This document shows, piece after piece, positions 29,667 through 37,449 of a DNA stretch of 64,000 bases (its first letter is position 1; the number at the start of each line of letters is the position of its first letter). The stretch is from assembly GCA_036556325.1 (NCBI GenBank), contig DATBJR010000043.1, positions 1 to 64,000 on the forward strand, written 5' to 3'. A program made the position numbers and the translations under genes. The notes beneath the pieces are model-generated. The model saw only the letters and a program-made list of their open reading frames with translations, did no database searches and had not been told where the DNA came from. Origin of the DNA: DASSCW01 sp036556325. Its GTDB lineage: Bacteria > Chloroflexota > Limnocylindria > QHBO01.

Positions 29667-30941
29667 ATGAGGATCGCGGTGGTCGGCCTGGGCCAGATCG
29701 GGCTGCCCCTGGCCGTGCAGTACGCGTCGCGGGGCCACGAGGTCATCGGCTGCGACGTCGACGCTCGCGTCGTCGACAGTGTCAACCGTGGCGAGCCGCC
29801 GCACCCGGGCGAGGCCGAGGTCGACGAGCGGCTGCCTGGTCTGGTGGCGTCGGGTCGGCTGCGGGCGACCACGGACGATCGGGCCGGGGTGGACGGCGCC
29901 GAGACAGTGGTGGTCATCGTGCCGGTGGCCGTGGATGGCGAGCGGCGCATCGACTTCGCCGCGATCGACGGAGCGACGCGCGACGTGGGCAGCGGCCTCT
30001 CCGCGGGAACCCTTGTCGTATTCGAGACGACCCTGCCGGTGGGGACCACCCGGAACCGGCTGACGCCGGTGCTCGCGGCCGAGAGCGGCCTCACCCTCGA
30101 ACGCGACCTCTTCGTCGCCTTCTCGCCGGAGCGCGTCCTGGTGGGCCGCGTGCTGGTCGACCTGCGGCGCTATCCCAAGGTCGTGGGCGGCATCGGGCCG
30201 GAGTCGGCGCGCCGGGCCGTCGGCTTCTACACGGAGGTCCTCGATGCCGGGACAGAGATCCGGACGCTGGCCAGCGCCGAGGCCGCGGAGATGACGAAGC
30301 TGGCGGAGACGACGTACCGCGACGTCAACATCGCACTGGCCAACGAGTACGCCCGTTTCGCCGCGGCGCGCGGGATCGACGTGATGGAGGTCATCGACGC
30401 CGCCAATTCCCAGCCGTACAGCCACGTGCATCGGCCAGGCGTGGGCGTCGGCGGGCACTGCATCCCGGTCTACCCCTATTTCCTCTTCACCGATGCACCC
30501 GAGATGCGCCTGCCGCCGGCGGCCCGTCGCGTGAACGACGAGATGGCCGCCTGGGCGGTGGCGGCCGCCGACGAGGCCCTGGGCGGCCTGCGCGGCGTTC
30601 CGGTGCTGGTGCTCGGCATCGCCTACCGCGGCGACGTGCGCGAGGATGCCTTCAGCTCCGCCTTCGCCCTGCGCGATGCCCTGCGCGCGGCCGGCGCCGA
30701 GGTGCACGGCCACGATCCCTACTTCGGCTCCGATGAGCTCGCGGCGCGCGGCTTTGCGCCGTGGCGGCCGGGCGACTCGGCGTCGATTCGCGTCGTCTTC
30801 CTGCAGGCGGACCATGCGGCGTATCGCGACCTCGACCTGGGCGCCATCGGCTCGCTGGAGCTGGTGGTCGACGGCCGCAACGCGCTTGACCCCGATGCCG
30901 TGCGCGCCGCGGGCGTCCGCTACCTCGGCATCGGTCGCTGA
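29667..30941 (+). CDS. UDP-sugar 6-dehydrogenase (WbpA/WecC-like)
   Basis: This two-fold NAD-dependent dehydrogenase oxidises C6 of UDP-GlcNAc or UDP-ManNAc to the uronic acid. The 424-residue protein has the N-terminal VVGLGQIGLPLAVQYASRG, the central AEMTKLAETTYRDVNIALANE helix, and the catalytic Cys265 in GVGGHCIPVYPYF, whose form is typical of the GlcNAc/ManNAc branch rather than UDP-glucose enzymes. The C-terminal domain (VLVLGIAYRGDVREDAFS) is present. With the three genes before it, it would complete most of a UDP-diacetamido-uronate route; the aminotransferase is missing from the window. Confidence 0.9.
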   Translation: MRIAVVGLGQIGLPLAVQYASRGHEVIGCDVDARVVDSVNRGEPPHPGEAEVDERLPGLVASGRLRATTDDRAGVDGAETVVVIVPVAVDGERRIDFAAIDGATRDVGSGLSAGTLVVFETTLPVGTTRNRLTPVLAAESGLTLERDLFVAFSPERVLVGRVLVDLRRYPKVVGGIGPESARRAVGFYTEVLDAGTEIRTLASAEAAEMTKLAETTYRDVNIALANEYARFAAARGIDVMEVIDAANSQPYSHVHRPGVGVGGHCIPVYPYFLFTDAPEMRLPPAARRVNDEMAAWAVAAADEALGGLRGVPVLVLGIAYRGDVREDAFSSAFALRDALRAAGAEVHGHDPYFGSDELAARGFAPWRPGDSASIRVVFLQADHAAYRDLDLGAIGSLELVVDGRNALDPDAVRAAGVRYLGIGR

Positions 30942-30944
30942 TCA

Positions 30945-31736
30945 GTGTCCGAGCAGCAGCAGGTCGGAGCCGCGGAGGCGACCGCGCATGTAGGACTGGC
31001 AGCCGGCCGCGGGGTGTGGGTGGTGCTGCCGACCTACAACGAGCGGGAGAACCTGGAGGCGGTGAGCGCGGCCATCCTGCGCGCCCTGCCCGAGGGACAG
31101 CTGCTGGTGGTGGACGACAGCTCGCCGGACGGGACCGGGCTGCTGGCCGACACGCTCGCCGCCGGTGAGCCGCGGGTGCAGGTGCTGCACCGGCCCGCCA
31201 AGGAGGGCCTGGGGGCCGCGTACCGCGACGGGTTCCGCTGGGCCCTCGGCCAGCCCGGAACGCGGGCGGTGGTGCAGATGGACGCGGACTTCAGCCACGA
31301 CCCCGGCGACCTGCCGCGCCTGCTCGCACCGTTGATGCGCGACGCCGACCTCGTCCTCGGCACGCGCTACATCAGCGGGGGCGGGACCATTGGCTGGCCG
31401 CTGTACCGGCAGGTGATCAGCCAGGGCGGGACGCTCTTCGCCCGAACCGTCCTGCTGCTGCCGTATCGCGACCTCACCGGCGGCTTCAAGGCGTGGCGTC
31501 GCGAGCTGCTGGAGGCGGTCCGGCTGCGTGACGCGAACGCGTCGGGCTACGGCTTCCAGATCGAGATGACGTGGTGGTCGCACCGCCGGGGGGCGAAGAT
31601 CGTCCAGGTGCCGATCATCTTCCGCGAGCGGGTCGCCGGCCGCTCGAAGATGTCCGGCAGCATCGTGCGCGAGGCACTGCTGCTGGTGGTCAGGCTGCGA
31701 CTCGGCGCCATGCTCGATGCCGTGCGACGCCGCTAG
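30945..31736 (+). CDS. Polyprenol-phosphate mannosyl/glycosyltransferase (GT2, Dpm1-like)
   Basis: This enzyme loads a sugar from a nucleotide donor onto polyprenyl phosphate at the inner membrane face. The 263-residue protein begins VWVVLPTYNERENLEAV and has VVDDSSPDGTG, the DxD-type VQMDADFSHDP and LVLGTRYISGG, DLTGGFKAWRRE and FRERVAGRSKMSGSIVREAL, all landmarks of the Dpm1/DPMS group without the C-terminal membrane domain. The GTG start is four bases after the dehydrogenase stop and ends the rph-led operon. Whether mannose or another sugar is used cannot be told. Confidence 0.9.
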   Translation: MSEQQQVGAAEATAHVGLAAGRGVWVVLPTYNERENLEAVSAAILRALPEGQLLVVDDSSPDGTGLLADTLAAGEPRVQVLHRPAKEGLGAAYRDGFRWALGQPGTRAVVQMDADFSHDPGDLPRLLAPLMRDADLVLGTRYISGGGTIGWPLYRQVISQGGTLFARTVLLLPYRDLTGGFKAWRRELLEAVRLRDANASGYGFQIEMTWWSHRRGAKIVQVPIIFRERVAGRSKMSGSIVREALLLVVRLRLGAMLDAVRRR

Positions 31737-31746
31737 CCGGGCTGCC

Positions 31747-31755
31747 TGCTAGCAT
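31747..31755 (+). promoter_or_regulatory. Extended -10 box TGCTAGCAT before the PPIase gene
   Basis: TGCTAGCAT starts ten bases after the GT2 stop and 57-65 bases before the PPIase ATG. It is identical to the box at 1252-1260. It separates the foldase-mazG-GT4 unit from the operon upstream. Confidence 0.5.
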
Positions 31756-31811
31756 GCAGCCTCGCCCATTGGTGTTGACCCCAGTATCCGTGTGTCCGAG
31801 GCGCTCCGAGC

Positions 31812-33548
31812 ATGGCCTTCCGTAACCGTCCGGTTCTCGATCGCAAGCACCGTCCGCGCTGGCAGGACGAGTTGCGCATGCAGCAGCTGCTGGTCGCGGG
31901 CTTCGCCGTCGCGATCGCCATCGCGATCGGCATCTTTGCGGCGGCCGCCTGGAGCTCGTTCTTCGAGTCGAACCTGCGGCAATCGGCGCTGGTGGGTGGC
32001 GTGCCGGTCGACCGCTCGGCGGTGCTGACGCGCGTCAACATCCAGGCCGCCGAGCTGCAGGCCAAGGGCAGCGACCTGGCCTCCCTGACGGGCGGCATGA
32101 CCGGCGACCGCTACTCGCAGCAGCTGCAGGGCATCCAGACCGCACTGAACCAGGTGCCGCAGAGCGGCGCCGATTCGCTGGTGACCGGCATGGTCCTGGA
32201 TCGGCGGGCGGCGGACTACGGCCTGAGCGTCACGCCGGCCGCGATCGATGCCGAGGTCGACAAGCGAATGCACCTCCCCGAGCGCCGCCAGCTGTCCATC
32301 ATCATGGCCTCTCCCAAGAAGCCCAAGGGTGCCAGGGACAGCGACAAGCCGACCGATGCGGCCTGGGCCGAGGCCAAGCAGCGCATCGACGATCTGAAGT
32401 CGCAGGTCGACGCCGGCGGCGACTTCGCCGCGCTGGCCAAGGACCAGAGTGACGACGGGAGCAAGTCGAAGGACGGGTCGCTGGGCTGGGTGCAGGCCGA
32501 TGACCCGAACTACGCCGACTACTTCACCACGGCCGCCAAGGCGCAGACCGGCGACGTGCTGGGGCCATTCCGCAACGACGCCGGCTGGTACATCCTCAAG
32601 GTCGACGGCATCCGCCAGGCGACCGAGAACGCGACCCTGCGCGACCTGCTCACGGCCAGCGGCGTGAGCGACGCGGCCTATCGGGACTTCGTCCGGCAGG
32701 AGCTGCTGCGCGACCAGTACCAGCACTACTTCGAGACGAAGGTCGTCACCGAGTTCGAGCCGCAGCGCAAGGTCGCCCAGATCGTCATCACCAAGGATGC
32801 GCCAGGCTCCCCGGGCACCAAGCTCCGCCTGCGCCACGTCCTGGTGGCGCCGCTGCCCGGCGAGCCGGACCAGAGCAAGGCCACGGCCAAGCAATGGCGG
32901 GCCGCGCTCGTCAGGGCCCGCGCGCTGCACGCCGAGCTGGTGAAGCCGGGCGCCAACTGGTGGGAGCTGGCCAAGCAGAGCGACGATCCGGGCACGGCGA
33001 CGCGCGGCGGCGCGCTCGGCTGGGCAGACCCCGGGACGCTGAACCAGCAGTTCGTGCCGGAGTTCGCGCGTGCCGTGCTGCGCATGGCGGTCGGCGACAC
33101 GAGCGAGCCGGTGAAGTCGCAGTTCGGCTACCACATCATCCAGGTCGTCGACCGTCGGACCTCCGTGCAGAGCTTCGCCGATGACCTGGCGGCCAAGCTG
33201 CAGAAGGATCCCGATGGCTTCGCCGACATGGCCCGCGACCTGAGCGATGACTTCGCCACGGCCGGCGCCGGCGGCGAGCTCGGCTGGGTGCTCCACTACC
33301 AGCTGGCCAATGCGGCCGACGACGCGATCTTCGGGCTCGCCAAGCCAGGTGACGTGTCGGAGGCGGTCGCCACCAAGGGCGAATACACCATCTACAAGCT
33401 CGAGGAGGCGGCCGATGACCGCTACGCCACCAGGACGGCGCGCAACAAGGCCAAGGCCGGGTTCGGCAACTGGCTGGACAAGCTCAAGCAGGACGTCGGC
33501 TACTGGCTCGACGCCGAGTTCCTGCCGACCACCACCGCCGTCGGCTGA
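31812..33548 (+). CDS. Membrane-anchored triple-parvulin peptidyl-prolyl isomerase (SurA/PrsA/PpiD-like)
   Basis: This 578-residue foldase is held by an N-terminal transmembrane helix (~residues 28-52) and should face outside the membrane. A SurA_N-like helical region follows (~55-160). Three rotamase domains can be traced by their hallmark segments: about residues 157-265 (FAALAKDQSDDGSKSKDGSLGWV), 330-440 (RLRHVLVA, GGALGWADPG, FGYHIIQVVD) and 450-525 (FADMARDLSDDF, GGELGWVL). The usual number is one or two. It likely helps fold exported proteins such as the repeat-bearing trio upstream. mazG follows after six bases. Confidence 0.88.
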   Translation: MAFRNRPVLDRKHRPRWQDELRMQQLLVAGFAVAIAIAIGIFAAAAWSSFFESNLRQSALVGGVPVDRSAVLTRVNIQAAELQAKGSDLASLTGGMTGDRYSQQLQGIQTALNQVPQSGADSLVTGMVLDRRAADYGLSVTPAAIDAEVDKRMHLPERRQLSIIMASPKKPKGARDSDKPTDAAWAEAKQRIDDLKSQVDAGGDFAALAKDQSDDGSKSKDGSLGWVQADDPNYADYFTTAAKAQTGDVLGPFRNDAGWYILKVDGIRQATENATLRDLLTASGVSDAAYRDFVRQELLRDQYQHYFETKVVTEFEPQRKVAQIVITKDAPGSPGTKLRLRHVLVAPLPGEPDQSKATAKQWRAALVRARALHAELVKPGANWWELAKQSDDPGTATRGGALGWADPGTLNQQFVPEFARAVLRMAVGDTSEPVKSQFGYHIIQVVDRRTSVQSFADDLAAKLQKDPDGFADMARDLSDDFATAGAGGELGWVLHYQLANAADDAIFGLAKPGDVSEAVATKGEYTIYKLEEAADDRYATRTARNKAKAGFGNWLDKLKQDVGYWLDAEFLPTTTAVG

Positions 33549-33554
33549 TCGCAC

Positions 33555-34682
33555 GTGGCCGGCTCGCTGGACGCCCTGCTGCGCTCGGCCGGCCTGGACC
33601 CGGCGGACGGTGTCCAGCTGGCCGGCTCGGATCGGCTGACCGGCATCGCCTTCGACCCCTCGCTGCCGCTCGTGCTGCTGCGGCCGGCCGCCGGCGCGCC
33701 AGCCGTTGCCACCGTGGAGACCCTGCCCGGCCGCCACGCGCGCCACGGCCTGCGGGAGGTGCTGCTGGCCCTGTACCCGCATTCGCATCCGGTCCGGCCG
33801 CTGCCGGCCGGTGAGCCGCGACCCCTCGACTCGCTGACGGACGAGGAGCTCCTGGCCGGGGAGTGGCTGCTCCCCGCGCTGCCTGCGCTCGACAACCTGG
33901 CCAGCCCCCACGGGATGGCAGCCATCTCCGCCCGGCTGCGCGACGAGGACGGCTGCCCGTGGGACCGGCGCCAGACCCACGCCAGCCTGCGGCCATTCGT
34001 GCTCGAGGAGGCGTACGAGACGGTGGACGCCATCGAGCACGGCGCCCCGGCCGACCTCGCCGAGGAGCTGGGCGACCTCTTCCTGCAGATCATCCTGCAC
34101 GCCCAGCTGGCGGCGGAGGACGGCCAGTTCGACCTGACCGATGTCTACCGCACCCTGGGCGCCAAGATCGTGCGTCGCCATCCGCACGTCTTCGCCGACG
34201 TCGAGGTGGCCGATGCGGCCGAGGTTCTGCGCAACTGGGAGAGCATCAAGGCCGGTGAGCGGGCGGCGGCGGGCGCCGAGCCCTCGCCGTTCGCCGGCAT
34301 CGCCCGCGCCCTGCCGGCGCTGCCGGCCAGCCGCGAGATCCAGGAGCGTGCCAGCTCGCTCGGCTGGGACTGGCCGGTCATCGAGGGCGTGTGGGGCAAG
34401 GTGGGCGAGGAGCTGGACGAGCTGCACGGCGCGGCGGCGGCCGGCGACGAGGGCCGGGACCAGCGCCTGCACGAACTGGGCGATGTCCTCTTTGCGGTCG
34501 TCAACCTGGCCCGCTGGCTGAAGCTGGACCCCGAGGAAGCGCTGCGCGCCGCCAACCGCCGCTGGATCGAGCGCTACCAGCGCGTGGAGCGACTGGCCGC
34601 GGAGCGCGGCCAGGCCCTGGGCGACCTGTCGCCGGACGAGAAGGATGCGCTCTGGAACGAGGTGAAGGTGAAGCCCGCGTGA
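33555..34682 (+). CDS. mazG: MazG nucleoside triphosphate pyrophosphohydrolase with vestigial N-terminal domain
   Basis: MazG hydrolyses NTPs and dNTPs to monophosphates and is thought to temper stress signalling or clear damaged nucleotides. The 375-residue protein has two MazG folds: RLRDEDGCPWDRRQTHASL, LEEAYETVDAIEH and EELGDLFLQIILHAQ in the first, GKVGEELDEL and ELGDVLFAVVNLARWLKLDPEEALRAANRRW in the second. The metal-binding EExxE and ExxD residues are present. The first ~110 residues (including LDALLRSAGLDPADGVQL and LLALYPHSHPV) resemble the C-terminal half of the tetrapyrrole-methylase domain of YabN-type MazG fusions, with the catalytic half missing. The GTG is the only plausible start. 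Confidence 0.9.
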   Translation: MAGSLDALLRSAGLDPADGVQLAGSDRLTGIAFDPSLPLVLLRPAAGAPAVATVETLPGRHARHGLREVLLALYPHSHPVRPLPAGEPRPLDSLTDEELLAGEWLLPALPALDNLASPHGMAAISARLRDEDGCPWDRRQTHASLRPFVLEEAYETVDAIEHGAPADLAEELGDLFLQIILHAQLAAEDGQFDLTDVYRTLGAKIVRRHPHVFADVEVADAAEVLRNWESIKAGERAAAGAEPSPFAGIARALPALPASREIQERASSLGWDWPVIEGVWGKVGEELDELHGAAAAGDEGRDQRLHELGDVLFAVVNLARWLKLDPEEALRAANRRWIERYQRVERLAAERGQALGDLSPDEKDALWNEVKVKPA

Positions 34683-35872
34683 GCCGGGTGGCGATCGTCG
34701 TTCACGCCATCTACCCCGGCGACACCCGGGTCCGCCGCCAGGCCGACGTTCTGCTCGCCGCGGGTCACGAGGTCGACCTCTTCTGCCTGCGGCAGCCGGG
34801 GGAGCCGGCCGAGGAGGCCTCCGGGGGCATGCGCATCCATCGGCTCCCGCTGAACCGCCTCTTCGGCAGCTTTGCCGGCCACCTGGCCGAGTACGTGGCG
34901 TTCGCCGGCCTGGCCACGGTGCGTCTGGCAGCCGAGCACCGGCATCGGCGCTATGGCCTGGTCCAGGTCGCGACGGTGCCCGACTTCCTGGCCTTCGCCG
35001 CCGCGCCCGTCCGGCTGGCCGGCGTGCCCCTCCTGCTCGACCTGCACGAGGACATGCCCGAGTTCTTCCGCGACCGATTCGCCCACCCGCTGCTGCGTCC
35101 GCTGCTGCCCGCCGTTACCGCCTCGGCGCGGGCCGCGGCCGCGTTCGCGACCGAGATCATCACCGTGCATGAGCCGCTCCGCCAGCTGTCGATCGCGCGC
35201 GGCGTGCCGGCCGAAAAGGTGCACGTCGTGATGAACGCGCCGGATACCCGCCTGTTCGACGCTGGCCGATACCGGCGTCGGGCATTCATGGAGGACGGCG
35301 AGCTGCGGCTGATCCATCACTCCAACCTGCAGCGCCTCTACGGCCTGGACCTGGCGGTCGAGGCCGTGGCACAGCTGGATCCCGACGCCCTGCCGCACCG
35401 GCTGGACGTCTACGGGGATGGGCCCTTCCGGCCGGCCATCGAGGCGGCCGTCGCCCGCACCGGGACCGCCGATCGCGTGCACCTGCACGGCCGCGTCCTG
35501 CTGGACGAGCTGCCCGGCCTGCTGGCCGGTGCGGACATCGGCCTGGTGCCCTCGCGCCCGGAGCCCTATTTGCGCTACTCGCTCAGCGCCAAGCTGCTCG
35601 AGTACGCGGCCATGGGCGTGCCGATCGTCGCCAGCGACCTCGCCACCTTCCGGGCCCACTTCAGCGACGCCGCCATCCGCTACGTGCCCGGCGGCGATTC
35701 AGCCGCGCTGGCGGCAGCCATTCGCGAGCTGGCGGACGATCCCGAGCGCGCCGCGCGCATGGCGGCGGAGGCCCGGCAACAGCTCGCCGCCTACAGCTGG
35801 GAGCTGCAGGCGGCGCGCTACCGGGAGATCGTCGAGCGGCTGCTCGCGCAGCCGGCTACGACACGACGGTGA
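34679..35872 (+). CDS. Glycosyltransferase family 4
   Basis: This 397-residue GT-B enzyme begins VAIVVHAIYPGDTRVRRQADVL, the N-terminal pattern of GT4 transferases acting on surface polysaccharides. The C-terminal nucleotide-sugar domain shows LIHHSNLQRLYGLDLAVEAV, VYGDGPFRP, VHLHGRVLLDELPGLLAGADIGLVPSRPEPY and the E-x7-E-type LSAKLLEYAAMGVPIVASDL. The start is the GTG in the GTGA overlap with mazG; open sequence upstream is within mazG. Donor and acceptor are unknown. Its end overlaps the convergent propeller gene by 17 bases. Confidence 0.9.
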   Translation: MSRVAIVVHAIYPGDTRVRRQADVLLAAGHEVDLFCLRQPGEPAEEASGGMRIHRLPLNRLFGSFAGHLAEYVAFAGLATVRLAAEHRHRRYGLVQVATVPDFLAFAAAPVRLAGVPLLLDLHEDMPEFFRDRFAHPLLRPLLPAVTASARAAAAFATEIITVHEPLRQLSIARGVPAEKVHVVMNAPDTRLFDAGRYRRRAFMEDGELRLIHHSNLQRLYGLDLAVEAVAQLDPDALPHRLDVYGDGPFRPAIEAAVARTGTADRVHLHGRVLLDELPGLLAGADIGLVPSRPEPYLRYSLSAKLLEYAAMGVPIVASDLATFRAHFSDAAIRYVPGGDSAALAAAIRELADDPERAARMAAEARQQLAAYSWELQAARYREIVERLLAQPATTRR

Positions 35873-37214
35873 GCGAGAAGGTGTCCGCCAAGATCGTGCC
35901 GTTCAGGCTCGTCACCGACATGACGATCCTGGCGCGCACGGTGCCTCCCGGCGCCGTCACATTCCGCTCGGACAGCGTCCAGCCGGTAGGCCCGGTGAAC
36001 ACCGCGATCCCGGTGGTGCCGATCTTCGCGCCGTTGCCTCCGAACCAGACGATGCGGATGCGGTACGTGAAGGTGTCGGTGGTCGACGGGATCCGCGTCC
36101 AGCCGGAGAAGTGGTACGTCTCCCCGGCCACCACGTCATTGAGGTCCTGGCGCACGCTGTAGCTCAGGTCGGCGGTCCCGCGATGGCGACCCGAGTACGA
36201 CCCGTCGTGCTTGGCCAGGCTGGTCCGGGTGAACTGCGCGTTCAGGCGGTCCTTGACCCAGTAGTCCGGCTTGTGGTTGCCGTTGCGGTCGAGCTCGAAG
36301 CCGCCGTTGCGGATCAGGTTCGGCGGGCGCGGCACGGTCCGCAGCTCGACGATCTTGCCGTCGTTCTCGTTCGGGTGGCCGGCGTTGTCGACGCCGCGGT
36401 CGGCGACGTAGAAGCTCTTCTGCGAGGGGCTGATGCTCGACGGTCCGTAGGCCAGGGCCGACGGATGCCTGACCCCCGCGGTCGACAGGTCGAAGGCGCG
36501 GATGACCGTCCCATCGGCAGGGTTGATCTCCAGGATGTCGGCGTTCTTGCGGTTGGCGACGATGAAGAGCCGATGGTCGGCGAACTCGATGCCCTCGATG
36601 TCGCTGGCGACGCCGCTCAGGTCGAGCGCGGTGATGACGTCGTCGCTCCCCACGCCCTCGATCTTGCTGTTCGGGCCCGGGTCGATCTTGTAGACGAAGC
36701 CGGTGCTGCCGTCGCTGACCCACAGGTTGCCATCGCCGAAGGCCAGGCCCTCGGGATCATGGGAAGCCGGCGTGAACAGCGCGGTCGAGAAGGACCGCCG
36801 ATGGTCGTCGCTGGTGCCGTAGATGTGGTCCGCGCCGAGGCCCTTGACGTAGATCCGGCCCTTCACCCCGCTGAACGGCAGGTCATCAGAGAAGTACCAG
36901 ACGTTGCGGGTCACGTCGGAGGCGATGTCCGTGGGCTCGCGCGACCACGGCTTGGTGCTCATCGTGCGCTGGACGGTGCCGTGACGCGAAATGCGCCAGA
37001 TGTTCTTGCCCTTGTCGCGAATGGTCTCGTCCACCTCCGAGTCCACCACCAGCAGCTGGCCCTTGAACAGGTCCAAGCCGGTTGGGTCGGGGCTCGGCGT
37101 GCTCCATCTGGAGGTGAAGATCACGTGGCGGACGGCGGTGCTCGTGGCGGCGACCGGCGTCGCGTTGGGCAGGATGACGAACAGGGCAAAGACGAAGGGC
37201 AACAGGCGGCGCAT
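35856..37214 (-). CDS. Exported beta-propeller protein with C-terminal carbohydrate-binding-like domain
   Basis: This is an exported protein of 452 residues and unknown role. A signal peptide (MRRLLPFVFALFVILPNATPVAA) is followed by a propeller-like region to about residue 320, with repeated strands such as GLDLFKGQLLVVDSEVDETI, GLAFGDGNLWVSDGSTGFVYKID and EGIEFADHRLFIVANRKNADILEI. The last ~135 residues from NLIRNGGFELDRNGNHKPDYW resemble a CBM_4_9-type jelly roll. The chosen ATG has GGGGAGA upstream; 46 residues of open frame before it have no coding character. It is divergent from the exported beta-helix gene. Confidence 0.75.
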   Translation of the reverse strand: MRRLLPFVFALFVILPNATPVAATSTAVRHVIFTSRWSTPSPDPTGLDLFKGQLLVVDSEVDETIRDKGKNIWRISRHGTVQRTMSTKPWSREPTDIASDVTRNVWYFSDDLPFSGVKGRIYVKGLGADHIYGTSDDHRRSFSTALFTPASHDPEGLAFGDGNLWVSDGSTGFVYKIDPGPNSKIEGVGSDDVITALDLSGVASDIEGIEFADHRLFIVANRKNADILEINPADGTVIRAFDLSTAGVRHPSALAYGPSSISPSQKSFYVADRGVDNAGHPNENDGKIVELRTVPRPPNLIRNGGFELDRNGNHKPDYWVKDRLNAQFTRTSLAKHDGSYSGRHRGTADLSYSVRQDLNDVVAGETYHFSGWTRIPSTTDTFTYRIRIVWFGGNGAKIGTTGIAVFTGPTGWTLSERNVTAPGGTVRARIVMSVTSLNGTILADTFSLTVVS

Positions 37215-37218
37215 TGAT

Positions 37219-37225
37219 TCTCCCC
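37219..37225 (-). promoter_or_regulatory. Ribosome binding site GGGGAGA
   Basis: GGGGAGA on the minus strand lies four bases before the ATG at 37214 and fixes that start over the longer open frame reaching to 37352. Confidence 0.45.
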
Positions 37226-37393
37226 GTGAGCGTGGGCTGGCTCGGTTGATGCCGATGATGGCCGGCGCATGATGCACCATCCGCTTCGGCGTGTCGACCG
37301 GCCGCCAATGGGGTAGGCCGGGGAAGTACCGGTTTCTGTTGACGACCTGCAACGGTCAGCGCGGCCGGACCCCGACCGCGGCCGACCGGTTCG

Positions 37394-37422
37394 TTGTGCA
37401 CGGCCAAGCCTGCCTGTACCCT
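37394..37422 (+). promoter_or_regulatory. Sigma-70-type promoter TTGTGC-17-TACCCT
   Basis: A -35 box TTGTGC (37394-37399) and a -10 box TACCCT (37417-37422) are separated by exactly 17 bases. Transcription would start near 37429, about 20 bases before the ATG of the beta-helix gene. This is one of only two places in the window where both boxes are reasonable. Confidence 0.45.
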
Positions 37423-37449
37423 CTCGGGCCCAGAGGTCCAGAAAGCCAG

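Noticed and set aside
31749..34472. A 907-codon open frame on the minus strand opposite the foldase and mazG genes
   Set aside because: It crosses two well-supported genes and their junction, and has low-complexity antisense composition. No recognisable protein.
37394..37400. TTGTGCA as a half-site of the glnA palindrome
   Set aside because: Only one arm is present; it is better explained as part of the -35 box of the beta-helix promoter.
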